This document shows, piece by piece, positions 37,581-46,918 of a stretch of 64,000 nucleotides of DNA. Each line of letters opens with the position of its first letter. Positions within the stretch are counted from its first letter, which is position 1. The notes beneath the pieces are model-generated. The model was given only the letters and a program-made list of their open reading frames with translations. It searched no databases and had not been told where the DNA came from. Both the position numbers and the translations under genes were made by a program. Location: NCBI RefSeq assembly GCF_005116575.1, contig NZ_SWCN01000018.1, positions 1 through 64,000 on the forward strand, read 5' to 3'. Origin of the DNA: Desulforhopalus sp. IMCC35007 (GTDB taxonomy: Bacteria > Desulfobacterota > Desulfobulbia > Desulfobulbales > Desulfocapsaceae).

Positions 37581-37679
37581 TTGTATGTTGTTTGCTGACC
37601 AGTAAGCCTGACCGTTGATGAGGAGAATCTCGCAGTGGGCTACATCATTTGATATCAACCAATAGAAAAGGAGAATTAA

Positions 37680-38099
37680 ATGAAATTAATTTCGTATCTG
37701 CTGCTTGCAATGGCTGTGTGCATGGGGGCTATCGCAACTCCTTCATTTTCAGGGGATACCGATCCATTGTTTATCAATTTAACAAGTGATGATTCCCATC
37801 GTGCCAACATGGCAATTACTTTTGGTGGCAAGCAAAACGAACTTGGACATCCATTGACTATTTTTTTGAATGATAAAGGCGTGTTTATTGGCTCAAAGCT
37901 AAATTCTGAGAAGTTCGCCGAACATCAAAAAGCATTGACTGAACTCATGGGTAAGGGTGTAACCGTGATTATCTGTCCAATGTGCATCAAACACTATGGT
38001 ATCAAAGAATCTGATTTGTTACCAAGCTTGAAAGTAGGTAAACCCGAGCTTACTGGTGGCGCTCTTTTCACCGATAACACCAAGACATTGACCTGGTAG
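37680..38099 (+). CDS. Exported DsrE-family protein
   Basis: 139 residues with a signal peptide (LLLAMAVCMGAIATPSFS). The DsrE-like fold is indicated by FGGKQNELGHPLTIFLN and the conserved C-P-M-C (IICPMCIKHYG). Periplasmic members are thought to handle sulfur or thiols. It has a strong ribosome site (AAAAGGAG). Confidence 0.8.
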   Translation: MKLISYLLLAMAVCMGAIATPSFSGDTDPLFINLTSDDSHRANMAITFGGKQNELGHPLTIFLNDKGVFIGSKLNSEKFAEHQKALTELMGKGVTVIICPMCIKHYGIKESDLLPSLKVGKPELTGGALFTDNTKTLTW

Positions 38100-38209
38100 T
38101 GGTGGTTTTCTCGTTTGTACCTGGGGATGCGTCACTTGCGGCGTATCCCTGAATTTCTACACAAGTTTTGCCCACAGAAATCGTTTAGATCCGGCATAGG
38201 GTATCTTAT

Positions 38210-38689
38210 TTATGCAAAGCGCGCATCGCTGAGATGATGGGTTGCATTTTGTGATTTTCCTTCAAACCAGCCGAAGCGGTCGGCGTTGCATTGGTCAAAG
38301 TCGCTAACGTAGGGCTTGATATCAAGTACAGGTGTACCGTCCAGGACATCGACGCCTTCAACAGCAATGTAGGTCGGAGTTACGTACTTCAGTCGCATGA
38401 CTGAAAATCCGATGGGGTTTGGTCTTTTGGGGGATCTGGTGGCAAAGATTCCGTGTCGTTTGGTGTCCAGGAAGGGTTTGACGACAAGATCGTACCCGTT
38501 AATTTTATGGAGGTGGGAGAGTATTATCACATGGGAAAAACCTTCAAGATCCATCAAGCCCTGCTGATATTCTGGCAAAAGTTCAATTCGTCCTTCTACA
38601 TCTGTACCTCCGACTGGTTGGATGGGCATTCCTTTGACATCTGAATACGGGCTGCGAAAATAACCTATTTCTTCATATTGTACTGACAT
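38210..38689 (-). CDS. TsaA/TrmO-like SAM-dependent tRNA methyltransferase
   Basis: 159 residues. The TsaA-like barrel has GYFRSPYSD, GFSHVIILSHLH, GIFATRSPKRPNPIGFS and GTPVLDIKPYVSDFD. The family N-methylates t6A in tRNA (TrmO). It is the last gene after modABC, 24 bp from modC, and has no known role in molybdenum use. Confidence 0.88.
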   Translation of the reverse strand: MSVQYEEIGYFRSPYSDVKGMPIQPVGGTDVEGRIELLPEYQQGLMDLEGFSHVIILSHLHKINGYDLVVKPFLDTKRHGIFATRSPKRPNPIGFSVMRLKYVTPTYIAVEGVDVLDGTPVLDIKPYVSDFDQCNADRFGWFEGKSQNATHHLSDARFA

Positions 38690-38712
38690 CTAATTCTCCT
38701 TTGCATTTTTCA

Positions 38713-39768
38713 TTAATAGAGTCGCTGAAAAGCCGAGGCCTTCATAACGGCAACAACCTCAGCCCCCGGCCTGATATTCATCTCTTCTACGGATTGGGGA
38801 ACTATTTCCGCAATCAGGATCTTATCTTCACATTGAAGTTCTACCCCCACCAGCCAGTCCGTCTGATAGGTACTGCGAACTGTGCAGGACAGCATATTTC
38901 TAGCACTGGTCGCCTCAGGATGTTTTTTGAAGAGCAGTATGTCCCGGCCGCCAAGGCTGAATTGCCCTGCTGTAGCATTTTCCGTTTTTACCAGCATAAG
39001 TTTGACCTTTCCCCAGCTATAAGAGAGAAGGTCACCGAGGTCCTCGGGGGAGTCGAGATCAAGGAGGTTGGTATAGCCTCTGCCGCCGTTTCCAAGGGTT
39101 GTGCGGGCCAGTTCTTCCGTTGATTTCTGGCAGTCAATGGTTCCTTTTCCCATGACGAGTACTTTTTCAGTCATCATCCGCATCTCCTGGAGGCTGTGGC
39201 TGATAAAGAGCATGGGAATCGCAAATTCTGCAAAGACCCGGCGTAGATGGGGGATGATCTGAAACTTCAGTTGTCCGTCAAGACCTGTTAGTGGTTCATC
39301 CAGGAGGATAAGATCCGGGCAGGCAAGGATTGTCCTGCCAAGCGCTACTCTCTGTTTTTCTCCACCTGAAAGCTGGGTAACACTCCTGTCAAGAAGGCTC
39401 TCAAGGCCGAGGACGGAGATCAGCTGATCCGGATCGATATTTCTTTCTTCGGGCCGGGTTCTGTTTCTTCCGTAAAACAAATTCTTTTTCACACTCATGT
39501 GAGGGAAAAGATGGGCATGTTGAAAAACGACCCCGATACGCCGTTTGTCAGGTGTGATGTTTATCGCTTTTGTACTGTCAAAAAGGGTTTGACCGTTGAG
39601 TTTGATGGTACCTTTATCTGGGGTAATCAGGCCAGACAGCATATTCATAAGCGTAGATTTACCACTGCCGGAAGGGCCGAAGACCCCGCAACTGCCATTG
39701 TCGAGGACAAAATCAAAGACGCATCGAAAGACGGGGAAGTGTTTTTCTATATTTACTTCAAGTTTCAT
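38713..39768 (-). CDS. modC: Molybdate ABC transporter ATP-binding protein
   Basis: 351 residues. Walker A (GPSGSGKST), signature (LSGGEKQRVALGR) and Walker B (LILLDEPLTGLD) are complete; a C-terminal TOBE-type domain (about 285-350) fits oxyanion-dependent regulation. It follows modB by 4 bp. Confidence 0.93.
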   Translation of the reverse strand: MKLEVNIEKHFPVFRCVFDFVLDNGSCGVFGPSGSGKSTLMNMLSGLITPDKGTIKLNGQTLFDSTKAINITPDKRRIGVVFQHAHLFPHMSVKKNLFYGRNRTRPEERNIDPDQLISVLGLESLLDRSVTQLSGGEKQRVALGRTILACPDLILLDEPLTGLDGQLKFQIIPHLRRVFAEFAIPMLFISHSLQEMRMMTEKVLVMGKGTIDCQKSTEELARTTLGNGGRGYTNLLDLDSPEDLGDLLSYSWGKVKLMLVKTENATAGQFSLGGRDILLFKKHPEATSARNMLSCTVRSTYQTDWLVGVELQCEDKILIAEIVPQSVEEMNIRPGAEVVAVMKASAFQRLY

Positions 39769-39772
39769 GGGC

Positions 39773-40453
39773 TCAGTTCCTTGCCATTTTCCGGTTGGCA
39801 GCTTCGCTCAGTAGCAGCACTATAAAGGACAAACCAATCGAAACGATGCAGAGAGACAGAGCCATCTGATCTCCTCCCGGGGTACTGGTGTACTGATAGA
39901 TCGCAAGGGGAATTGTTTGAGTAACACCCGGAATGTTTCCAGCGAGAATGATGGTGGCACCAAATTCACCGAGGCTACGGGCAAACATCAAAGTCATGCC
40001 GGCAAGGGTGGCCCTGTAACAGAGGGGAATCGTAATGCTGAAGAGGGTATCCCACCAGCTTGCACCAAGGGTTCTGGATGCATGTATATATTGTTTATCG
40101 ATGCTTTCCATACCGATTCTGATGGATCGGACGAGCAGAGGAAAGCCCACAATGGCAGAAGCAATCACAGCTCCTTTCAGACTGAAAATCACACTGATGC
40201 CGAAATGATTGAGCAGTTTTCCGATCCAGCCGTTTCGGCCAAAGAGAAGCAGAAGAAGGTAACCAACGACCACAGGTGGCAGTACAAGGGGCAGGTTGAT
40301 GATGCCTTCAATAATAGCCTTACCGCGTATTTCTGAAAATGCCAGCAGATATGCTGCGGCAAAGCCCAGGGGTAGAGCAATGATGGTGGCACTGGTCGCA
40401 ACCTGCAGAGAAAGTCGAATCGCGGTGTAGTCATCTGGGCTAAGGGGTGTCAT
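39773..40453 (-). CDS. modB: Molybdate ABC transporter permease
   Basis: 226 residues with about five or six membrane spans. The cytoplasmic loop contact to ModC is ASRTLGASWWDTLFSITIPL, followed by ARSLGEFGATIILAGN, typical of ModB. Confidence 0.93.
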   Translation of the reverse strand: MTPLSPDDYTAIRLSLQVATSATIIALPLGFAAAYLLAFSEIRGKAIIEGIINLPLVLPPVVVGYLLLLLFGRNGWIGKLLNHFGISVIFSLKGAVIASAIVGFPLLVRSIRIGMESIDKQYIHASRTLGASWWDTLFSITIPLCYRATLAGMTLMFARSLGEFGATIILAGNIPGVTQTIPLAIYQYTSTPGGDQMALSLCIVSIGLSFIVLLLSEAANRKMARN

Positions 40454-40746
40454 CTATTCTGCCTGTCTGTTATCTGTTACTGGTAATGAGTTTTGGTTCA
40501 GCCCCAATTTCTCATGAGCATTTTGATTACAAACTCAACGACATGATTTCATTTTTTAAAATTGACTATCGCAGAAAACAGTGTGTTTTTCGTTTCAAAT
40601 CAAAAGCTCACCCTTCGGGTCAATAGATTTTTCCGCAGGTGCCGCGTTACAAGCCACTTGCGGTAATTTACTACCGGAGTCTACGCTTACCTGCTTCATG
40701 GCTTGTGTCTCGACCTGCGAAAAACTTTACTGATGAGAAAACCAGG

Positions 40747-41499
40747 TTAGTGGGCCGGTTCAAAACCATATTTTTCAAGAATGGCAGTTGCCTTTTCACC
40801 TACGAGAAAATCATAGAATTCTTTTGCCGTTGTTTTTTCAGCCCCTGCTGTTGTGAGCGCAAGAGGATAGGCGACCCTGTTGTAGAGATCGTCTGGTACG
40901 GTGAAAAGGATTTTCGCATTTTGGGCAAGCATCGCGTCGGTTCGATAGACAAAAGAGCCATCCACCTCGCCCCTGTCTGCATAGAGCAAGGCCTGGCGAA
41001 CATCTTTTGCCATGACGAGTTTTTTGGTATTTTCAAGCTCGCTGTAGATTCCAACGGCCTCCATTGCCTGTTTTGCATATTGTCCTGCCGGAACGCTCTG
41101 GGGACTGCCGATGGCGATACGTTTGAGTTCTGTAATCTGGGCCATTTCTTTTGCCTTGGTCTGTTCAGAGCCTACAAAAACCAGTTGGTTGTAGGCAAAG
41201 ACATGATCGGTGCCAGTACTGATCATTTGTTTTTCGACGAGAAATTTCATCCACTTGGGATTGGCCGAGACATAGAGATCGGCAGGTGCTCCCTGGTCGA
41301 TCTGTTTAGCAAGAGAGCCTGAGGAGGCGAAGTTGGGTAGAATCTTGGCATCAGGATGGTTTGCGGCAAAGTCGCTGATAATTTCATTCAATGCATCTGT
41401 CATGCTGGCGGCCACAGAGATGTAGATAGTTTCGGCCTGAACGGAAATGGCACCGAACAGCAAGAACAGCAGGGTGTGAGTGAACATGAGTTTTTTCAC
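40747..41499 (-). CDS. modA: Molybdate-binding periplasmic protein
   Basis: 250 residues with a signal peptide (LLFLLFGAISVQA). ModA motifs are SVAASMTDALNEI, PNFASSGSLAKQIDQGAPAD, YVSANPKWM and VDGSFVYRTDA. A 293-bp gap with nothing recognisable separates it from modB. Confidence 0.93.
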   Translation of the reverse strand: MKKLMFTHTLLFLLFGAISVQAETIYISVAASMTDALNEIISDFAANHPDAKILPNFASSGSLAKQIDQGAPADLYVSANPKWMKFLVEKQMISTGTDHVFAYNQLVFVGSEQTKAKEMAQITELKRIAIGSPQSVPAGQYAKQAMEAVGIYSELENTKKLVMAKDVRQALLYADRGEVDGSFVYRTDAMLAQNAKILFTVPDDLYNRVAYPLALTTAGAEKTTAKEFYDFLVGEKATAILEKYGFEPAH

Positions 41500-41966
41500 T
41501 TTTGGTTCCTCGTAGATAAAGATTATTGATTAAAGGGTATCGCGTTGTTCTTTTTTACCATAGCGAAAAAACAAATCAACAATCTTTACTAACCAAAAGT
41601 CGTGCCAACCGCAAAAATACGCAGAGGATGAAAAGGGCAAAAGTTAAAAGTGTTGTGTTTACAAGGTGGTGAAGTCCCGGCTACCACTGGAGAGTTTTTT
41701 ATTGTAACCGAAGATTCGTACAAAACGACCAGAGACTGAAGTGCTCTGACCCGACATTTACAGCAATTTGGTAGGAATCCTACTCTCTGCCAAAGAAAGT
41801 GTAGTAACAGGTGTCACCTGATTTATCAGGAAAAGAGCGATGGACCAAAAGGCAAGCGGGGGCAAGCGGGGGCTGGCGGGGAAGAGACGGGAAAAGGAGT
41901 GGGAAGGACAGTCCTGCGGTGGAACCTCGCCATTGAAGACTGTCCTTGTAGATCCCAGAAAAAAGT
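41500..41966. other. Region between nosL and modA
   Basis: 467 bp. An inverted pair ATCGCG at 41539 and TAGCGA at 41561 lies upstream of modA and loosely resembles a ModE half-site pair. Three tandem copies of GGCAAGCGGG (last one GGCTGGCGGG) lie at 41851-41880. A stem AAGGACAGTC/GACTGTCCTT at 41904-41947 sits after nosL but has no T run. Confidence 0.4.
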
Positions 41967-42509
41967 CTAATTCATTTTATGATCCTTCATGTCATGGTCC
42001 TTGTGCATTTTCATTCCTTTCATCTTCATGCCGGAACGCATGGTGGTGACCAGGTCCAGGGTGATTTCGTCAAATTGGAGCAATGCTTTTCCCTGATGAT
42101 CCTTGAAAAAATTCTCAGCAGCCGCTGTTGAGTCAAAGGGGATGAATTCATGGCCCATGGGCCCCATAATGTCACTTCCGGTCACATAGTAGGCCTTTCT
42201 TCCATCGAGCCATTTCTGGGTGTAGTAGTCCTTGACATAGATAGGACTGTTTTTGGTCTGCTGCGTGCCACCAAATTTTTCCGGTTCAAAATAATAGGCC
42301 ATCATATCTTTAACGCCGTCAAACATGGCAACATCATGATCTGAAATGTGAATCTGGGCAATCCAGGGCTGATACTTGGCAACAAACATCCCACAGACCC
42401 TGCATTTTTCCTTGGGACTGATATTGTTCACAGGTTCAGCCTGAACGTTGAATACCATGATGAGAGTCGTCAGGATTGAAGCGATACAGAGTTTTCCAAA
42501 GTTTTGCAT
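41967..42509 (-). CDS. nosL: NosL-family copper chaperone
   Basis: 180 residues. A signal peptide (ASILTTLIMVFNVQA) is followed by the conserved CRVCGM metal motif, then QIHISDHDVAMFDGVKDMM. The last about 25 residues are rich in His and Met (GMKMKGMKMHKDHDMKDHKM), an apparent extra copper-binding tail. NosL delivers Cu(I) to nitrous oxide reductase, yet no nosZ is in the window. It is divergent from the SCO gene and probably works with it. Confidence 0.88.
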   Translation of the reverse strand: MQNFGKLCIASILTTLIMVFNVQAEPVNNISPKEKCRVCGMFVAKYQPWIAQIHISDHDVAMFDGVKDMMAYYFEPEKFGGTQQTKNSPIYVKDYYTQKWLDGRKAYYVTGSDIMGPMGHEFIPFDSTAAAENFFKDHQGKALLQFDEITLDLVTTMRSGMKMKGMKMHKDHDMKDHKMN

Positions 42510-43022
42510 ATGTCCCCTCTATGTTGTTCCTATGGGCACCTCAAGCAGGTTGAAGTGCCATCATTTTTGCCTGCTCAGACGGTTAAGGACGTTGAGCGTT
42601 TGGGTTTTTATGAAAATACTTATCTGTTCTGAATACAGAGATTTATTATAGCTAACATCATTGACAAAACGCTTTAGTACAACATACCCATATGGATAAA
42701 AACATCAACCAGCATGTTTCGATTTGCCTATAGTTTTTGGGCTTAAGCAGGTAAAGGTCGTTATTCACTGTAGTCCTTTGATGGGCTGTGATGGCTGAAG
42801 GATGGTCAAGAGACGACAAGAAAATATGAAAACATCCTTTGGTTGAAATATCTGAGAGCTTTTCAATGGCAATGTTCACGCTTTTTCTAAGAAAATCTGA
42901 GAATCAGGGGGAATAAAAAGGTTGGATTAAAAAGAAAAAGATGATTAGTTATTTTATTCAAGTCCCTACAATGTATCCCTCCTCTTACATTCAATACAAT
43001 AATTTTGAAAAGGTTCGCGGAT
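42510..43022. other. Divergent intergenic region, nosL / SCO
   Basis: About 510 bp, AT-rich, no supported gene. It should contain both promoters; I see no convincing consensus elements. Confidence 0.4.
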
Positions 43023-43613
43023 ATGATGAAAAGAAAATTACCTTCAATTATTGGAGTATGGACTCTTGCTTTCCTTTTTACCTTCTCAAGCCTTTCAGGT
43101 GTTGCTCTGGCTGAGGGTAAAAGTATGTATAAAAAGACCCTCGAAGACTATCAGGTTCCAGATGTGAAGCTCATCAGTCAGGAGGGAAAAGAGATAGAAC
43201 TGAAATCTTACCTCAACTCAGATAAGCCCATAATACTTGATTTTATCTATGGGACCTGCTCGACGATCTGTCCTGTTCTCTCTGTCAGTTTTGCTCATTT
43301 TCAACGAAAGCTCGGAAAGGATAAAGACGAGGTGCGTCTTGTCTCCATCTCAATCGATCCTGATAATGACACCCCAGAGCTTATGAAGGAACATCTGCAA
43401 AAATATGGTGCAGCAGAGGGGTGGGACGCATTCACCGGTAAACGGGAGAATATTATTGAGGTCTTGAAAGAATTTGATTCTTACGTGTCCAATAAAATGG
43501 ATCATTTTCCTCTGACGATTATGCGTGGGGCAGGTGAGGAGAAATGGGTTCGCCTTTATGGCTTGCTGAGTGCTTCGGACCTGCTGAAGGAATACGAAAT
43601 GTTAAAAAAATAA
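43023..43613 (+). CDS. SCO1/SenC copper chaperone
   Basis: About 196 residues. A membrane-type signal (VWTLAFLFTFSSLSGVALA) precedes a thioredoxin-fold SCO domain with the copper site C-S-T-I-C-P and the distant His in KMDHFPLT. SCO proteins deliver copper to cytochrome oxidase CuA or related centres. ATG 43023 is preferred over TTG 43005. It leads an operon with the cytochrome and ABC genes. Confidence 0.9.
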   Translation: MMKRKLPSIIGVWTLAFLFTFSSLSGVALAEGKSMYKKTLEDYQVPDVKLISQEGKEIELKSYLNSDKPIILDFIYGTCSTICPVLSVSFAHFQRKLGKDKDEVRLVSISIDPDNDTPELMKEHLQKYGAAEGWDAFTGKRENIIEVLKEFDSYVSNKMDHFPLTIMRGAGEEKWVRLYGLLSASDLLKEYEMLKK

Positions 43614-43643
43614 CTCCAACCGATCTCATTAAAGGACTCTTTT

Positions 43644-45359
43644 ATGAATGTAAGGTATTTCCTGGTTTTGTTTTTTCTCTTTCCATTTCTTTTACAGCCG
43701 GCGCAGGCAGATGAGTTGATTGAGGGATATACCCATGAAGAGGTGCTTCGACTTGGGGAGCAGATGTATCGTGAGGGAATTCTACCCTCGGGTGAACCCA
43801 TGGAGGCCCTTGTCATGGGTGATATTCCCTTTGATGGGCGCATGTTTACCTGCGACGACTGTCACCAGAGAAGCGGGCTGGGCTCGGAGGAGGGAACTGT
43901 CATAACCTGGCCAACGAACGGTAAGGAGCTTTTCGCTCCCCGGCGCAGGACAGGTGCGTACAGGCCACCTGCTGCAGAAGAGGGAGAGCAGGGCGGGCGG
44001 AGAGAGTTGCCGGAGTATTATCAGGTTGCAGATGTGCGCCCCGCCTATACCGACAAGTCTCTGGCGCGTCTGCTTCGGGTGGGTATTGATCCAACCGGGC
44101 GGAGACTCGATCCCATTATGCCAAAATACAGGTTAAGCAGTAAGAATCTGGCCATATTAACCTATTACCTCAAACATCTTTCCTCAGAGATGTCTCCTGG
44201 TGTCGATGACACAACCATACACTTTGCAACCGTTATTGATACAAGTGTTTCGGATGTCCGGCGATCTGCTATGCTTTCGGTGCTGCAGGCCCATATTGAC
44301 GCCCATAATTCTCTGAGTCGCCATGAGGACAAAAGGGCTGCATCGGGTCCATTTTATAAAAGCGAAAAACATAAGGCCTATCGTAAACTTAATCTACATA
44401 TCTGGGAGTTGACGGGGCCTAGTGAAACCTGGCGTGAACAGCTGGAACATTACTATGACGAGCAACCCGTCTTTGCACTTTTAGGTGGAATTGCTGAGGG
44501 GAGCTGGAAAACAATCCACTCGTTTAGTGAAGATCTCAAAATTCCGACAATATTTCCAATCACTGACCGGCCTGAAATTTCAAACTCCGACTGGTACACT
44601 CTTTATTTTTCCAAGGGCTATTACCAGGAAGGTGAAAGTGTTGCTAAATATGTTCGATCCCAGCTTGGGGTGAGTGGCGATTTCAGGGTAGTCCAGCTGT
44701 ATAGCAAAAACAATCCCAAGGCGGTTGAAATGTCGGCGGGGTTTGACAGTACCTGGCAGCAGATGGGAGGCCTTACGGGACAAAAGTTGTTGTTTATGCA
44801 GGGAGATGTAGTCCGAGAGAATGTCTGGAAAGAAGTTTTTAAAGACGATACTCCGGTGGTGCTTCTTTTCTGGGTGGATGACTCGGATAAAGATTTATAT
44901 CTGAGGCTCGAGGAGTATCGAAATAAAGTGGCAATGGTGTTTACTTCCGCATCTATCTTAAACAATGACTTTTCGAGTATCTCAGATACGTTACGAACGA
45001 AAATACTGGTGACCTATCCCTATAGCATGCCGGAGTCTGAGACAAGAAGTCGTTTCTCTGTTGAACGATGGCTGAAGGCCCGAAAAATCCCTCTTACGGA
45101 CTTTGATATCCAGGCAAAGATGTATTTTCTTGGCTGGATGCTGCCAGGAGCTATAAAGAATATGCGAAGTGAGTTTTTCAGGGACTATTTTCTCGAGGGT
45201 TTTGATATGATGATCGACCAGGATTATTCCATAGCAGTCTATCCTCGACTTACCTTCGGTCCAGGACAACGGTATGCCTCAAAGGGCTGCTATATCGTAA
45301 AATTATCTTCAGGTACGTCACCTGAAATGACGCCAGTAAACGATTGGGTGACCTATTAA
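43644..45359 (+). CDS. Cytochrome c fused to a periplasmic-binding-like domain
   Basis: 571 residues with a signal peptide (FLVLFFLFPFLLQPAQA). The N-terminal part has one haem site (CDDCHQRSG) and a later candidate Met ligand (DPIMPKYR). After about residue 190 comes a long domain like a Leu/Ile/Val-type binding fold: THFATVIDTSVSDVRR-like start, PVFALLGGIAEGSWKTIH, IPTIFPITDRP, FRVVQLYSKNNPK. This pairing of a monohaem cytochrome with a binding fold is unusual. The position between SCO and an ABC transporter suggests redox control of metal handling. Confidence 0.8.
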   Translation: MNVRYFLVLFFLFPFLLQPAQADELIEGYTHEEVLRLGEQMYREGILPSGEPMEALVMGDIPFDGRMFTCDDCHQRSGLGSEEGTVITWPTNGKELFAPRRRTGAYRPPAAEEGEQGGRRELPEYYQVADVRPAYTDKSLARLLRVGIDPTGRRLDPIMPKYRLSSKNLAILTYYLKHLSSEMSPGVDDTTIHFATVIDTSVSDVRRSAMLSVLQAHIDAHNSLSRHEDKRAASGPFYKSEKHKAYRKLNLHIWELTGPSETWREQLEHYYDEQPVFALLGGIAEGSWKTIHSFSEDLKIPTIFPITDRPEISNSDWYTLYFSKGYYQEGESVAKYVRSQLGVSGDFRVVQLYSKNNPKAVEMSAGFDSTWQQMGGLTGQKLLFMQGDVVRENVWKEVFKDDTPVVLLFWVDDSDKDLYLRLEEYRNKVAMVFTSASILNNDFSSISDTLRTKILVTYPYSMPESETRSRFSVERWLKARKIPLTDFDIQAKMYFLGWMLPGAIKNMRSEFFRDYFLEGFDMMIDQDYSIAVYPRLTFGPGQRYASKGCYIVKLSSGTSPEMTPVNDWVTY

Positions 45360-45458
45360 CTGTTGGATGTTTGGCGTGTAAGTGGCTTGAGCTATATTAA
45401 ATAAATATTCTGTCAGGTGTATGCAGAGATAAAATAATGGTAACCTGCTGAGCAATTT

Positions 45459-45761
45459 ATGATGAAAGGAAAAATATTTTTTGGTGTCATCATTGTTGAG
45501 TGTGTACTCCTTGCTGTCTTGCTGATTCACGGACGAATTCGATACCATTCCCAGGACTTCCATCATTTAGAAGCCAAAAGAACATTGGTATCTCAACTCG
45601 GTCTGACAGATTATGCGATATGGACAGAGGCGAGATACACCAGACACCCTTCACAGGCCGACTTTTTTTCTGCCTTTCAGGACTTTCCCGCAGCCTTTGA
45701 ACATTTCCCGGCAGGGGGCATTATTGCTCCCCCTCAATTTTTGCAGGGAGAAGTCGAGTGA
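45459..45761 (+). CDS. Small single-span membrane protein
   Basis: 100 residues with one N-terminal membrane helix (IFFGVIIVECVLLAVLLI) and a periplasmic tail containing HSQDFHHLEAKRTLVSQLG. It overlaps the permease gene by 4 bp, so it probably belongs to the transporter complex. No family recognised. Confidence 0.7.
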   Translation: MMKGKIFFGVIIVECVLLAVLLIHGRIRYHSQDFHHLEAKRTLVSQLGLTDYAIWTEARYTRHPSQADFFSAFQDFPAAFEHFPAGGIIAPPQFLQGEVE

Positions 45762-46915
45762 TAAAACATCTAAAGATTATCGAGTACGCCCTTTCTTCAC
45801 TCCTGCGGCGGAAAACCAAAATTATTGCCATCTTTATAGCCTACACCCTCACCGTTGCAACGCTTGCCTCCGTACTCTTTCTCACCCACGCCCTGAAAAC
45901 AGAGGCAACTCATATACTCCAGGGAGTCCCCGATCTTATCGTTCAGAGGATACTTGGAGGAAGGCACGATCTTATTCCAGTCGATTATGCTGAAAAAATA
46001 AAAGATATTTTTGGTGTTAGTGAGGTTAAACCCCGTTACTGGGGCTATTATTATGATGCGCTGACCGAAGCTAACTATACCGTGATGGGCGCAGGTGATG
46101 CGGCTTTGGAGCTAAAGCTTCTGGACGGGAAACTGCCGGCAACGGAGTTTGAGTGTGCGGTGGGAAAGGGTGTGGCTGCTCTCAGAGGGGCCGACTATTC
46201 CAATGAACTTATCCTGGTGAACAGCCGGAATATCGGTGTCCTCTTTGACGTGAGCGGGATTTTTCAGAGTGATTCTTCGCTTCTAACAAATGATCTGGTC
46301 TTACTCACGAATGAAGCCGTGATCGATTTCTTTGGTTTTGAGCCGGGACGGGCCACCGATCTTGCGGTTACCGTTCAAAACAGTAATGAGCTGCAGACGG
46401 TTGCGGTAAAGATCAAAAAACTCTTTCCCGATGCACGACCGATTACCAAAAGAGAGCTGACACGTACCTATGATATGGTGTTTAACTGGCGCAGCGGGAT
46501 GATGCTGACCGTATTTTGTGCGGCGATCATGGCTTTGTGTATAATGGCCTGGGATAAGGCGACCGGTATCAGTGCAGAAGAAAAACTGGAAATTGGTATC
46601 CTGAAGGCAATCGGCTGGGACACGGATGATGTGCTGATCCTGAAATTCTGGGAAGGTGTCATCGTCTCCATGACATCCTTTCTAACTGGCTTACTTCTTT
46701 CTTATGTCCATGTCTTTTATTTTGATGCATTTGTTCTCTCGACAATTCTAAAAGGCTGGTCCGTGCTCTTTCCGGCGTTTCAACTCACGCCCAGTGTCAA
46801 TGTATTACATATCTTTACCATGTTTTTCCTCACCGTCGTCCCATATATTGCAAGCACGGTAATACCGACCTGGAAAACAGCGGTGACTGATCCGGAATCT
46901 GTGATGAGAGGATAG
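45758..46915 (+). CDS. ABC transporter permease, FtsX/MacB type
   Basis: 385 residues. One N-terminal membrane helix, a large periplasmic domain (about 60-240) and three C-terminal helices (VFCAAIMALCIMAW, IVSMTSFLTGLLLSYVHVF, IFTMFFLTVVPYIASTV) give the FtsX-like layout, with the ATPase-contacting EIGILKAIGW. Such transporters act on periplasmic or membrane substrates (lipoprotein, metal-loaded protein) rather than import. GTG start overlaps the previous stop. Confidence 0.85.
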   Translation: MIKHLKIIEYALSSLLRRKTKIIAIFIAYTLTVATLASVLFLTHALKTEATHILQGVPDLIVQRILGGRHDLIPVDYAEKIKDIFGVSEVKPRYWGYYYDALTEANYTVMGAGDAALELKLLDGKLPATEFECAVGKGVAALRGADYSNELILVNSRNIGVLFDVSGIFQSDSSLLTNDLVLLTNEAVIDFFGFEPGRATDLAVTVQNSNELQTVAVKIKKLFPDARPITKRELTRTYDMVFNWRSGMMLTVFCAAIMALCIMAWDKATGISAEEKLEIGILKAIGWDTDDVLILKFWEGVIVSMTSFLTGLLLSYVHVFYFDAFVLSTILKGWSVLFPAFQLTPSVNVLHIFTMFFLTVVPYIASTVIPTWKTAVTDPESVMRG

Positions 46916-46918
46916 GCA

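Noticed and set aside
41539-41567. ModE operator upstream of modA
   Set aside because: Only short ATCGC/GCGA halves match and the spacing is off by one; listed only as a weak resemblance.
42510-42570. TGGCAC followed by TGCTT upstream of nosL on the minus strand
   Set aside because: GG and GC are 11 bp apart instead of 10, and the -12 part is poor, so it is not accepted as a sigma-54 promoter.
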